DNA of 60,075 bases from contig NAVB01000953.1 of assembly GCA_002179805.1 (NCBI GenBank), positions 1 through 60,075 of the forward strand. Direction: 5' to 3'. A program made the position numbers and the translations under genes. The notes under the pieces are model-generated. The model was not told the origin of the DNA. It ran no database searches and was given only the letters and a program-made list of their open reading frames with translations. Positions 46,372 to 57,700 of this stretch are shown piece after piece (position 1 is the first letter of the stretch; every line of letters starts with the position of its first letter). This stretch comes from Acanthamoeba lenticulata. Its lineage: Eukaryota > Discosea > Longamoebia > Acanthamoebidae.

Positions 46372-49300
46372 ATGATGATCATCCGTTCATTCGTTCATTC
46401 ATTCATCTCTTTCTTGGCCGACCAGGAAAAGGAAGAGGCCGAAAGGAAAGAGCCTCCTCGCACGAGCCAGCAGGCGCTCGTAACACAGCGCAAGCTGATG
46501 TTCGGCGAGACCCTGAAGACCGGCTGGCTCTCGCGCAAGAGCAAGAAGACCGGTGAATGGCGAGAGTGGTGGTGGGTCTTGCGACCGGGGGTGATCTCCT
46601 ACCAGAAGAACGAGCAGGTGAGCTCCTCTTCTGTGTGCTGCTGTTTTTTTGGCATATCTTTGACTCGACATGAACTGCAGGCCGCCAACGAACCTCTGGG
46701 GATGATCAATCTGGAGGGGGCCAAGATCAAGCGCGTGGAGCTGGAGGAAGGTAAGAAGGTGGGCTGCATCCAGGTCTCCACCGCCGAGAAGGAGTACTAC
46801 ATCTTGGCCAAGGGCGAACGCCTTCTCACCGAGTGGATCGTCGCGCTCGAGAGAGCCGCTCAGCCTCGCCCCACCGGCAACCAGCTCATTCGCACCACCT
46901 CGAAGACGGTGCGCACTCCAGCCCCGAGCTCAGCCCGCCCCTTCCATGGACCGCCCTCTGAAGCCCTTGTTGGGAAACATGCGTGGTGGTGCAGGACGCA
47001 AGCCAGAGAGTGCAGCCCAACCGGCCCAGCACAACGGGCAGCGCCGTCGTCCCGAGCTCTCCTGGCCACGGGCGAACCAACAGCGGCGGCATCAGCACCA
47101 GCAGTGGCAGCTACATCACGACCGCTGGCGGCTCGTCCGGGCCATCGGCCATCAGCGAGCTCGAGGAGAAGCAGCAGAGCATGCGGCGCGAGAAGGAAGA
47201 GCGCGAGAGGCGCGAGAGGCGCGAGCGCGAGGAGAAGGAGAAGCGCGAGAAGGAAGAGAAGGAAAGGCGTGAGAAGGAAGAGAAGGAGCGCGAGAAGCGC
47301 GAGAAAGAAGAGAAGGAGAGGCGTGAGAAGGAGGACAAGGAAAGACGCGAGAGGGAGGAGCGTGAGCGAAAGGAGAGGCGTGAAAGGGAGGAGAAGGAGA
47401 AGCGCGAGCGGCGTGAGAAGCGTGACCGCGAAGACAAGGACGAAGGACGTGAAGACAGGAAGACCCCCAATAATAACAACAAGAAGAACGAGCGGGACTC
47501 AGAGCGCGAAAAACGAGAGCGGACGACGAGCCCAACCAACGAGAGGGACAAGAAGGAGCGAGAGGAGCGCGAGAAGAGGGAGAAGGAAGACAAGGATCGG
47601 AAAGATCGACGCCAGCGAGCCAGCACCAAAGATGGACAGCCCTCTACCCCGCGGAGGGGCAGGGAGATGGAGGAAAAGGCGGCCGCAGAGACACCAGCAA
47701 AGGACAAACCAGAGAGTCAAAGTACCCCTGCGCAGAATTCTGGAGATGATGGAGCGACCAAGGCTCGCGCGTCAGCTTCTCACGAAGACACTGACGAGGA
47801 TCTCACCGCATCGAGCGATTCGACGGTTGTGCGGCTCGGCACCGATAATCCAGATTTAATCTTGACTCCTGCCTTGCCTCCACCGTCGGCTGATGTGATT
47901 CGAGACAGGCACGGACGGACCACGGCCCCGGCCGTGCCCTCGCCTCTCAATTCAGGTTCTTCTCCTCGCACGCCCTCGCGATTGCGCACCGTCAACCTCT
48001 ACCGACGCAGCCAAAACCTGAGCAATACTGCGCCAGCAACACCGCGAGATCGATTGCTGGTCCGCACGCGATCAGCATCTGAGATTCTGCTCTCACCCTC
48101 CCTCGATTCGCCTTCCACCGCCTTCTTTGAGCGCTACCGCCCATCACCTCATGCCAGCCCCATTGAAGTGCTTGAAGATGAAGAATGTGCCGAAATCTTT
48201 GGGCGCACCCCACCCCCATCGCGCAACCAGCCACGATCATCTGGCGCCTCCACTTCTGCATCCAGTACTTTATCTGTCCCTTCGTCAGCGGGCACCACGC
48301 GTGAGCGAGTAGCCTCTACAGGAGGGTCAACATCTGCAGCTTCACCATCAACACCCGCCTCGCCCTACGTCCAATCCGTCCGCCGTGCGTCCCTCACCGT
48401 GTCACCCTCGTCAGCGCAGCGGCGACGCAGCGTATCGACTCAGCTCGAGGAAGAGGGCTACACCACAGGCACCGACGAGGAGGGCGACGCGGCGTCGGCC
48501 AGCGAGGGCGAGGCTCGGCGCGGCTCACGGCGGTCCGCGACCACCACAAGCGGCGGCGGGCGGGACAGCCGCGACTCGCCATCGTCGTCTTCGTCGTCGT
48601 CGTCGTCGCGCGGCGGCACCAACGGCAGCAGCATTCGGCGCAACACGGACAAGCGCCGGAGCAGCCTCATGGTCGTGCAGACTGCCAAGGGCTCGTCCAG
48701 CAAGCACAGCAACGACACCTCAGGGGGCCCCGACAGCACCAACAACAATGACGACGAGGACCGTCGGCGGAGCGACCGCGACCGCGACCGACGCAAGGAC
48801 CGCGACCAGCCCAGCGGCGGCAAGTCTGGCGGCAGTCTGATCGTGCGCGATTCGCGCGCGTCGACGGCGGCCGCGAGGTCGCCCTACCGCAGCAGCAACA
48901 ACAGCGGTGGCGGTAGCGGCCGGGACAAGGACGGGCGCGAGGGCGAGAAGGAGATCCTCAAGTGGCTCGCCTCGCTGCGGCTCCCGGCCGAGTATGCGCA
49001 GCTCCTGTCGGCCGACGGGTTCGACGACCTGGAGACGGTGAAGCTGATCACCGACGACGAGATGCGCCAACTGGGCATCGCCAAGACGGGCCATCGGAAG
49101 CGCGTCCTGTACTGGATCGAGTGCCAGCGCAACGGCAACGGCTCCGGCATCATGCGTGACACCGACGACGACGACTCGCGGGACGCCGCGACGGACAGCG
49201 ACAAGGACAGCCCCGAGGGCTCCAGCGTGGCCGCCAAGGACGCGGCGGCGGCGGCGGCTGCGGCCAGCTCCACGTCCTCCAAGTCCAGCGGCGAGAGCCG

Positions 49301-51887
49301 CAGCAGCAAGTCGAGCAAAAAGCCGAGCAACCGGGACGGCCGGGACCACAAAAACAAGGACAAGGAGAAGGAGAAGGAGAAGGAGTGGGACGAGCCGACC
49401 TTCTCGGTGCCGACGGTCTCGAACGAGCCGGCCGTCGTGGTGGACAAGGCCGTGCCGCTGCCGATGTCACCCTTTGAGAGCGCCACCGGGACGCCGGTGC
49501 GGTCCTCGTCGTCCATCACCGGCGGGTCGCCGGTGATCAGCCCTATGTTCATGTCGGGCTCGTCGATCCCCATCGCCAGCAGCGGCAAGCGGCACTCGCG
49601 GCACAAGGACCTGGAGCCCCATCGGGGCGTCTCCTTCTACGGCGAGGAGTTCACGCCGGTGGAGGCCGACCTCGCGGCCAACGGCGGCGAGGCCTCGCAG
49701 CACGAGGAGAAGAAGAAGAGCAAGAAGGCCCGCAAGGGTTCGGCCCCCGACCTCAGCCCTCAGCCCCAGCAGTGCGCAGGGACTGACTGACCGTGTGTGT
49801 GTGTGTGTATGTCTGTGCTTGGTTCGCGTGCAGAGGAGGCGCGGGAGATGGAGGAGGCGAGCAACGTGAGCGCGGGCGGTCTGCAGACGTACGACCTGCG
49901 AAGGAAGGAGCTCACGGCGGTCCCGCCCAACGTGTGGGAGATGAAGAACCTGAGCGTGCTCAACCTCTACATGAACAAGCTCGAGAGCCTTCCGCCAGAC
50001 ATCGGGAAGCTGACCAAGCTCAAGGCGCTGGGCCTGAACGAGAACAACCTGCGCACGCTGCCCAACGAGCTGGGCCAGGTGACGTCGCTCACCATGCTGG
50101 ACCTGAGGTACAACAAGTTGACCGAGCTGCCGCCGACGATCAAGCACCTGGTCAACCTCAACAAGCTCTTCCTGCGGTTCAACAAGCTCGAGACCCTGCC
50201 CGAGGAGATCGGCTGCCTGGTCTCGCTCGAGATGCTGAGCGTCCGCAACAACTGCCTCACCAAGCTCCCGCGCAACCTCAACATGGCGACCAACCTCAAG
50301 ATCCTCGACATCTCCACCAACCAGCTCGTCAAGCTCCGCTCCGTCGAGCAGCTCTGCCAGCTCAAGGACCTCGTGCGTCCACCCACTCCCCTCATCTTCG
50401 TCCTCGTGCTCGTCCTTGTGCCCGAGCTCGGGCTCGGGCTGGTCTTTGGGCTTGTGGCCGCGCGGGACTGACCGAGAGGGCCGCTTGCAGGATCTGAAGC
50501 AGAACAAGCTGAGCGCGCTGCCGGGCGGGTGGGGCTCGCTGACGGACCTGCTGCGACTCGACGTCTCGCAGAACAAGCTCGAGGAGTTCCCCGTCACGAT
50601 CACCGAGCTGCCGCGCCTGGAGACGCTCGACCTCGAGGGCAACCAGCTGACCCACCTGGCCCCCGAGATCGGCAACATGACCTCGGTCCGCAGCCTCTAC
50701 CTGGGCCGCAACCGCATCGTCGAGCTGCCGCCCAGGATCGGCCTCCTCACGGGCCTGCGCGAGCTCCACCTCAAGGGCAACCGCCTCTCGGCCATCCCGC
50801 CCGAGCTCAGCGGCATCGTCCAGCTCAAGTACCTCGACCTCTCCACCAACGAGTTCCAGGTCTTCCCCGACGTTCGCTGCTTCCCGCCGGCCCTCAACTC
50901 GCTCAACATGTCCGACAACCAGGTTCGATTTCTTTTTTCTTTTTCTTTTAAGTTCTTATTTTTCTTTTTTTAAATAATATATAATTCTTATTTCGAAATG
51001 AAACGGCTGTAAAACAGTTGAAGAGGCTCTCCAACAGCGTCGGGGCGCTCACAACGCTCAAGCAACTCAACCTGGAGGAGAACCAGCTCGACCGAGTACG
51101 TACTCGCCCGCCCCTGTTCAGAGGCTTTGTTGGTGTTTTGTGGCGTCAGGAGGGCCTCGTCTTAACATCACCACCATCACCAACAACACGACCAGCTGCC
51201 GGGCGAGATCTCGCTGCTCGCGGGCCTCACCGAGCTGCGCGTCGGCTACAATGAGCTCCTCACGCTGCCGCACGAGATCGGCGAGCTCCTGTCCATCAAG
51301 CAGGTACTGATTGGCCGCGTTCACAACAACAACAACAACAACGATTAAGAGCACCAATGGCGAGACGTCGCACTCACTGAGTCGTTTGTCCAGCTGCATC
51401 TGGAGCACAACAAGATGGTGGAGCTGCCCAAGTCGATCGGCAACCTCGCGGCGCTCGAGCTGTTTGTGGTGACGGACAACTTGCTCAACGACTTGCCCGA
51501 CGAGATGGTCAACATGACCTCCCTCTCCGAGCTCAAGGTCGACGGCAATCCCTTTGACAACCTGCCCGGTATATATTTCTAGACCATCACCACCATCATC
51601 ATCACCTCCCAGCCTCGGCGTTCTTTGTCTGTGACGTGGACGATGGCAGCTGACGACTCTCTCACATGGCCAACCACAACAGCTTCCGTGCGAGGCGCCG
51701 GTGGGCGGGACACCTACAACTTTGTCCTCAAGCGAGCCGCCAAGAGTGCGTGGCCACCTGCTTGGGCCCTTTGTCATTTGAGGTGGCTAACTGGTGATGA
51801 TGATGGTCTTGGTCATGATGGTCTTGGTGGTGATGATGGCAAACAGGTGCGCATAAGAAACAAGAGAAGAAGGCCAGAAAGAAGTGA
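46372..51887 (+). CDS. PH-SAM-LRR multidomain protein
   Basis: Proposed start ATG 46372, TGA 51885-51887, at least eight exons. A PH domain comes first (KTGWLSRKSKKTGEWREWWW, LRPGVISYQKNEQ, GCIQVSTAEKEYYILAKGER, LTEWIVALERA). A very long charged Glu/Arg/Lys region and a Ser/Thr/Pro-rich region follow. A SAM domain is at about 48950-49130 (EILKWLASLRLPAEYAQLL, LETVKLITDDEMRQLGI). An intron (49738-49833) then joins it to a leucine-rich-repeat domain of about 16 repeats of the form L-x-x-LP-x-x-I (for example LPPDIGKLTKLKALGLNENN). The tail is KKQEKKARKK. LRR repeats of this kind occur in Ras-binding scaffolds such as SHOC2. The product is likely a membrane-associated signalling scaffold with no catalytic domain. 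The true start may lie further upstream. Confidence 0.88.
47165..47640 (+). repeat. GAG/AAG/CGC-rich repeat encoding charged Glu/Lys/Arg region
   Basis: Short imperfect repeats of GAGAAGGAGAAGCGC type encode a long Glu-Arg-Lys stretch (units such as EREKREKEEKERREKE). It is expected to form a single extended charged alpha-helix or coiled coil. The opposite strand gives a Ser/Phe-rich frame that is only its shadow. Confidence 0.85.
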
Positions 51888-52431
51888 GCAGAAACGGCAA
51901 CGACGACGAGAGAGCTGGTTGGAGCCCACCATCAGCTCCCCGCCCCTGTTGTTGTGTACAAAACCTCTACTTGAGCGTTGTTCTGCTTCTTCTTCTTCTT
52001 GATCTTCTGCTTCTTCTCTCCCGTTCTTCGCTCTTCTTCTTTAATTTATGATCCCCACCATCACACTTCCTTTTTGGCTTGTTTGCGAGAACGTTCACAA
52101 GTAACAAACACTTATAATAACAGAATTCAGTAGTAAACATGTTTATCAAATTAATTTTTGTTTTTTTCTTCATTTCTTGATCTATTTTTATTGATCACAA
52201 AAGGCAACTCTGACGTTGGGACGACCGGTTCCTCCGCACCCGGGCAGGTGTGGGTTGCCTGGTATTGTTGGCGATGAGACGTGAATTAGGAATAGGCTTT
52301 CCTTTTTCCAGCCGTGTTGCATGTTAGAGCTATTTCCCTTTTCTGCCTTCGTCCAAGTGTGTAGCGCAAGATTTGCAGTACACACTCGAGGACCTGCACC
52401 TGTGTTTGGTTGCTGGCACAACACTGAAGCC
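51888..52431. other. Intergenic, MAPK15 promoter side
   Basis: No gene recognised. The first part is CT-rich (TTCTTCTTCTTC), then an AT-rich stretch near 52090-52190, then ordinary sequence up to the MAPK15 start. A minus-strand frame at 52188-52463 has no domain character. Confidence 0.45.
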
Positions 52432-54045
52432 ATGAGTGACGAGATCGACAAGAATGTCCTCAAGCGCTACGACATCGTCGCCAAGCTTGGGAAGGGAGTA
52501 CGTTTGCGGCCACGACGTCCTTCTGTTGACATCGTCTCCTAATTGAACTGATGGTGATCTATGTTGATTTCTTCATTGAACCAACACTCTCGCCTTTCTC
52601 CTCAAGGCGTATGGAATTGTGTGGAAAGCGTTGGACAAGAAGGACATGAAGGACGTCGCGTTGAAGAAGATTTTCGACGCCTTTCAAAACGCCACCGACG
52701 CCCAGCGAACCTTCAGGTTGGTTGTTGAGGAACAACAAACATATCTTAATCTCAGCGCGACGATTAATCGACTTTCTCCTCTTGCACTGCAGGGAGATCA
52801 TGTTTCTGCAGGAGTTGGGCGGGCACGAAAACATCATCAAGCTGCTGAAGGTGATCAAGGCCGACAACGACCGCGACATCTACCTCGTCTTTGAGTACAT
52901 GGGTATCGTATCTGGACCTATTTGGCCCCGAATCCTTCGCCTCTAACGTGCACGTTGGGCGAGGCAGAAACGGACCTGCACGAGGTCATCCGTGCTGGCA
53001 TCCTGGCCGAAGTGCACAAGCAGTACATCATCTACCAGCTCCTCAAGGCCCTCAAGTACATGCACTCGGGTGATGTCTTGCACAGGGACATGAAGGTGCG
53101 CGCCGCCCCACTTGCATTCGCCCATGGACACAGGGACGAGGCCGGGTGCTCACACCAACCACCAACCAACAGCCGAGCAATCTGCTATTGAACTCAGAGT
53201 GCCTGGTCAAGGTGGCCGACTTTGGCCTGGCCAGGTCGATCGCCGCGCTCGAGAACGAGGATGTCGAGAACCCAGTCCTGACCGACTACGTGGCCACGCG
53301 CTGGTATCGAGCACCAGAGATCCTCCTCGGGTCGCAGCGGTACGCCTCGCTGACTGACGCTTCGGGCAGAGAGGAACAACACTGACGGCTTGCGACGGAT
53401 CCGCAGATACACCAAGGGCGTGGACATGTGGTCGCTGGGCTGCATCCTGGGCGAGCTGCTGGGCGGGAAGCCCATGTTCCCCGGCACGTCGACCATGAAC
53501 CAGCTGGACCGCATCATCGAGGTGACTGGACGGCCCTGTTCGGAAGACATCGAAGCCATCAAGTCCCCGTTCGCGGGCAAGATGCTGGAGAGCCTTCCGC
53601 CATCCCAGCCTCGGTACGCTCGGTCGCCAATCCTCTTTCTGAGCCCGATCCCTGTGCTCACTTTGTGCGTCTTGGTGGACCTCCCTGCAGGGCCTTGTCG
53701 GACATCTATTCTACAGCATCGGACGAGGCACTTGACCTCCTGCGACGTCTCCTGCAGTTCAACCCCGACAAGCGCATCAGCGCCGAGGAGGCGCTGCTCC
53801 ACCCGTACGTGGCTCAGTTCCACAACCCGGATGACGAGCCGTCGTGCAGCAACACGATCAAGATCTCCATCGACGACAACAAGAAGTACAGCACGGCCGA
53901 GTACAGGAACGAGCTCTACGCCGACATCAAAAAGAAGAAGAAAGAGCAGACCAGGGCGGCCAAGAAGAAGCGCGAGAAGAAGAAGGGCTCCAAGAAGAAA
54001 AAGAAGGAAAAGGACGACAAGGCGAAGGAAGAGTCTCGCCCATGA
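52432..54045 (+). CDS. MAPK15: MAPK15/ERK7-like MAP kinase
   Basis: Starts ATG 52432; exon 1 is 52432-52497, exon 2 52607-52716, exon 3 begins at 52793, and four more follow to TGA at 54043-54045. Kinase landmarks: [13 protein letters not shown] (Gly loop), [11 protein letters not shown] with the ATP-binding Lys, [19 protein letters not shown], then the activation loop [14 protein letters not shown] and [17 protein letters not shown]. The phrase [15 protein letters not shown] is a hallmark of ERK7/MAPK15, a stress- and cilium-linked, often self-activating MAPK. Here the dual phosphorylation motif is Thr-Asp-Tyr. The C terminus is short and Lys-rich ([19 protein letters not shown]) and lacks the long regulatory tail of animal ERK7. 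A nuclear or nucleolar location is plausible because of that tail. Confidence 0.93.
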
Positions 54046-54145
54046 AGGGTTGAGGACGATGTAGAAGAAGGAGGAGTACATGATAAAATGGTCCTTGTTT
54101 TTTATTTTTCTTTTTTCTTTTAAAAATAATATTAGAATACTTTCG

Positions 54146-56443
54146 TCAGAGGACGAGAGGCCGGTGGGTGCTGATCTTCTTGGTCGGCTTCGTGGCGGCC
54201 GCGGGTCGGCGCTGCTTGGCCGTCAGGCGCAGCTTCTTGCGCAGCCGCTCGCGCACCTTGACGTCGTCCTCCTTTGTCTTCCTCTTCTTACTCTCCTTCG
54301 CTGCCGCCGCTGGGGAGCGAGCCGACGAGGGCGACGGCGGCACGGGCGAAGACGACACCGTGGCCGTTCGCGGGCCGCGCGCGGGCGATTCGGGCACCAC
54401 AAAACTCTCGTCGCCGGCGGCGGCTCCTCGGCTGAAGCTCGCGTTGTGGTCCTCAGCAGCGTCCTCGTCGTCCGCCGTCACGGCGATCATGCTCACCTCC
54501 TCGAATTCGAGCTCGTCATCATCGTCATCGTCCCCCTCGCCGTCGTCTTCCGCTTCCTCCTTTTCGTGTCCTTTTTCGTTGTCGTTCTCTTGCTTGTTGT
54601 TGTCGTCGTTGTCTTCGTCCCCTTCAGCGTCTTCTTCATCGCTCTCGCCAAAGAGGTCGGCAAAGGCGCGCTTGCGGTGAGAGCGAGCTGAAGGCCAAGC
54701 GGACTCGGACTGTGGCGGCAGCAGCGGCGATGTCGTCGTCGTCATCATCGCCACGCTGGCGTCGTCGTCTTCTCTTCTGTCGTCCGCTTCATCTCCATCC
54801 CGCTCTCTCCTCGTCGTCGTCGTCGTTGCTGGTGTCGTTGTCGTTGTCGTTGCCGTAGCCATGGCAGTGCTGGCTGCCGCGTTGGCGCGCTGCAGCGGAA
54901 GGCCCGGGTCGAGGCCCAGGTCGCGGCATTTGCGGAACGCGGCCGCGATGGACGTCCGAAGCTCGATGGCGTCGCGCAGCAGCCGGTCCCGCTCGCGCCG
55001 CTTGGCAGCGTCCTCCTCTTCCACCTCTTCCACGCCCGGTGATGAAGATGAAGATGAAGAAGACGACGACGGCTCGGGCGCGTCGGAGGCGGGCGCGGCC
55101 ACCGGGGCGGAGAAGTCGACCTTCAGGAGGACCTCGTACCAGTCGTCCACGAGGGCCGCATAGCGCCGCGCCACGGCTCGCGCGTCGGTGTGCAGCGTCT
55201 CCAGCACGGGCCGCCGGCTGCCTTCGCCCGAGGAGGTGTCCACCAGGCCGCCGCTGCTGCTGCTGGTTGATGATGACGACGATGAAGTGGAGGTCGCCGC
55301 TGTCGTCTTCGTAGTAGCTGGCCTACTTGTAGTCGCAGCACTGTCTTTGACGGCGTCAAGTTCACTGTCGTCGTCGTCGCCGTCGTCGTCCACAAAGGAG
55401 GCGAAGCTTTTGTCGAAGCTGATGTCGAGTTCGTAGGCGTCGCCTCCAATGCCGTGCCGTCGAAGCACGTCGTCCACCTCTTCTTCCTCCTCCTCTTCTT
55501 CTTCGTCTTTCTCCCCGTTACCGCTGAGCTCCACCGACTCCCAATCCAGCTCGTCCTCTTCTTCCTCTTCTTTCCCGCCCTTGTTGTTGTTGTTCTTCTT
55601 CTTGTCCTCTTCCGCGTCGCCGTTTGTGTCGGCCGCAGAGGAGTCAACGTCGAGACCGAAGCGAGGCAGAAGGAGGTCGAAGCAGCCGTTCATCTCGCGG
55701 AGGAGCGCGCGCAGGTCGTCGGCCTGCTCGTCCATCTCGCGCCGCACGCGGTCGTACTTGACGCGCAGGAGGCGCTGGGTCTGGGCCTCGCGCTGCCGGC
55801 GCGCGCGGTCGGCGGCCTCGGCCTGAAGGCGCACCTCGGGGAAGCGCATCCGCAGCGAGTGGCGCAGGTAATGGTGGCCCACGCGCAGCTGCTTGCTGAC
55901 GGGGCCGTAGGTCTCGTGCCAGCTCTCGATGTACTCGAGGGCCTTCTCGCGCAGCAGTGCCGCGCGCTCGACGGGCGGCGGCAGCCGTTGGTAGGCCTTG
56001 GTGCCAATGGCCAGCTCCAGGAAGTTCTGCATTACGCATTATAATCAAAAAAGTTCGCCATTAGCACATCTTGAAGTCAACAAGAACCTTGCGGGGGTTA
56101 GGGTTGAACCTGAAAGTCATCGAGGAGGAGGGCACGGAAACAGGCCGAGCGGGTAAAGAGCTCATTAATCAGCAGCAGGGCCAGATAGCGCACCTCTGAG
56201 CTGTTGGCTTTGAGTTTCTGCGAAAGGAAATGGTATGCACTCTTCACATTTTCGTCTGATTTCCTTGCAATGGCTTTGATTTGCTGTGGATGAAAGTTGA
56301 GAGCCTAAGATGCAGTCCAAAATGAAAAGGGGAAGCAAAAGCCAGAGACATACCCGTAGATACTGGGCCTCCAGAGATAGCTGGCCTGTTGCGGTCGCCT
56401 TGTCGATCAGCACGCCCAACTTACGCCGCGCTTCCAGATCCAT
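54146..56443 (-). CDS. UVSSA: UVSSA-like transcription-coupled repair factor
   Basis: Minus strand; I start at ATG 56443 (MDLEARRKLGVLIDKA) because it aligns with the family's start, though an in-frame ATG lies at 56530. Three exons. The N-terminal VHS-like domain (AIKAIARKSDENVKSAYHFL, LLLINELFTRSACFR, FLELAIGTKAYQRLPPP, SWHETYGPVSKQLRVGHHYL) is well conserved. An acidic Ser-rich middle follows, with the core HGIGGDAYELDI resembling the family's central repeat and LRDAIELRTSIAAAFRKCRDL. A likely TFIIH-binding acidic patch (GDESFVVPES) is present. The tail is Lys/Arg-rich. UVSSA joins stalled RNA polymerase II with USP7 and TFIIH in nucleotide excision repair. The C-terminal Cys-rich DUF2043 domain of the animal protein is not visible here. 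Confidence 0.88.
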
Positions 56444-56619
56444 GCGTGTGCTGGTTCCGGCCCTTTTCCAACTATTCTTGTGCGGCGAAACTAAAGAATT
56501 CCAAGTACATTCCCCAATTTCTTTAGCCATTCATTTGAAAGATTTTTGGCGCAAGTGAGAAGAACAGCAAGTGGGAAGCGTTGTGTGGTGGGTTTAGCAC
56601 TACGCCCGACCCATCCGTG
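56444..56619. promoter_or_regulatory. Short divergent region, UVSSA (-) and ankyrin-like gene (+)
   Basis: 176 bases separate the preferred starts (89 if UVSSA begins at 56530). No clear promoter element is visible. Confidence 0.4.
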
Positions 56620-57498
56620 ATGACAACTATTCCTCCTCCTCCACCTCCACCACATGAGCCTTCTCAGGGCACGACCACCACCATGGATGATGTGATGGAG
56701 GAGCTCGTGGGCCTTATCATTGTCAAATGCGCTGCGCCACTCATGCGCCCCGCGTGCCTTGCTGTCTGCCGCCGCTGGCGACGTGTGGCGCAGAGGATGG
56801 CAGAAGAAGACTCGCCCCTCCTCCCACCCCGCGTACTTGCCGGCTTCACCTTGCTCGTGGCCAAAGCAGGCTGGGTCAACGTGCTTCGCTGGGCCCGCGC
56901 CCAAGGCTGTCCGTGGCACAAGCGAACGATTGAGGGGGCAGCTGATGGTGGCCACTTGGACGTGCTGTTCTACCTCCGCGCCCAGGGTTGGACCGTTGAC
57001 AAGCCAGTCTTTGATGCTTATTGCCGAGGAGCAGTAAGAGGAGAGCGGCTGGAGACGCTCCAGTGGTTCATCAGCCCAGCCTGTCCTTGGGACATTCACA
57101 GAGAACTCTGCGCGGCCGTGGCTGAGCTAGGCAAGTTGAAGATGCTTCAATGGTTGCGGGTCAACGGCTGCCCGTGGGACGAGAGAACCTGTGCTGCGGC
57201 GGCCAGCGGCGGCCATCTAGAAGTGCTCCAGTGGGCACGAGCCAACGGCTGCCCGTGGGACGAGAAGACCTGTGCTAGGGCGGCCAAGGGAGGCTACCTG
57301 CATGTGCTCCAGTGGGCGCGTGCCAATGGTTGCCCGTGGGACGAACAAACCTCTTGGGAAGCAGCCACCGGCGGCCAGCTTAAGGTGCTCCTATGGGCCC
57401 GTACCAATGGCTGCCCATGGAGCAGTTGGGCTGAGTACCACCTGAAAAACATGCTGCTTGCGGTGCCTCATTCCTGTGGTCGCCGAGGACTCAGCTGA
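56620..57498 (+). CDS. Ankyrin-like repeat protein with possible F-box-like N terminus
   Basis: Single exon of about 292 aa from ATG 56620. After a Pro-rich start (PPPPPPPHEPSQG), residues of about 20-60 resemble a divergent F-box (VMEELVGLIIVKCAAPLMR, LAVCRRWRRVAQRM). The rest is about six repeats built on the pattern LEVLQWARANGCPWDEKTC, each with GGHL and ANGCPWD blocks. This repeat style is abundant in Acanthamoeba and in giant DNA viruses that infect it, but this copy sits among ordinary host genes. F-box plus ankyrin-like repeats suggests a ubiquitin-ligase substrate adaptor. The absence of introns is unusual next to its neighbours. Confidence 0.85.
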   Translation: MTTIPPPPPPPHEPSQGTTTTMDDVMEELVGLIIVKCAAPLMRPACLAVCRRWRRVAQRMAEEDSPLLPPRVLAGFTLLVAKAGWVNVLRWARAQGCPWHKRTIEGAADGGHLDVLFYLRAQGWTVDKPVFDAYCRGAVRGERLETLQWFISPACPWDIHRELCAAVAELGKLKMLQWLRVNGCPWDERTCAAAASGGHLEVLQWARANGCPWDEKTCARAAKGGYLHVLQWARANGCPWDEQTSWEAATGGQLKVLLWARTNGCPWSSWAEYHLKNMLLAVPHSCGRRGLS

Positions 57499-57700
57499 AG
57501 CGTCCTACATCTGACGACAGCGAGTGCTCGAGCTTCTCAAGCAAGTCAAAACAGGAGCACATGACCCCTTTGCACCAGTTACAGCGTCATGTTGCTTTAG
57601 GGTTCTTTCAAGAGGGAAAAAGAGGAGCTCGGTTGAAAAGAGCATCAGCTCCACAGAGAGAGTAGCGGTACGCTCGCTTCTCTGGGACTTGAGTGTTCGG

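Noticed and set aside
46180..47859. A 559-codon + strand frame as one protein
   Set aside because: Its first part contains the true PH exons, but after 46908 it runs into an intron and then reads the Glu/Lys region out of frame as Arg-rich sequence. The spliced frame continues into the SAM domain.
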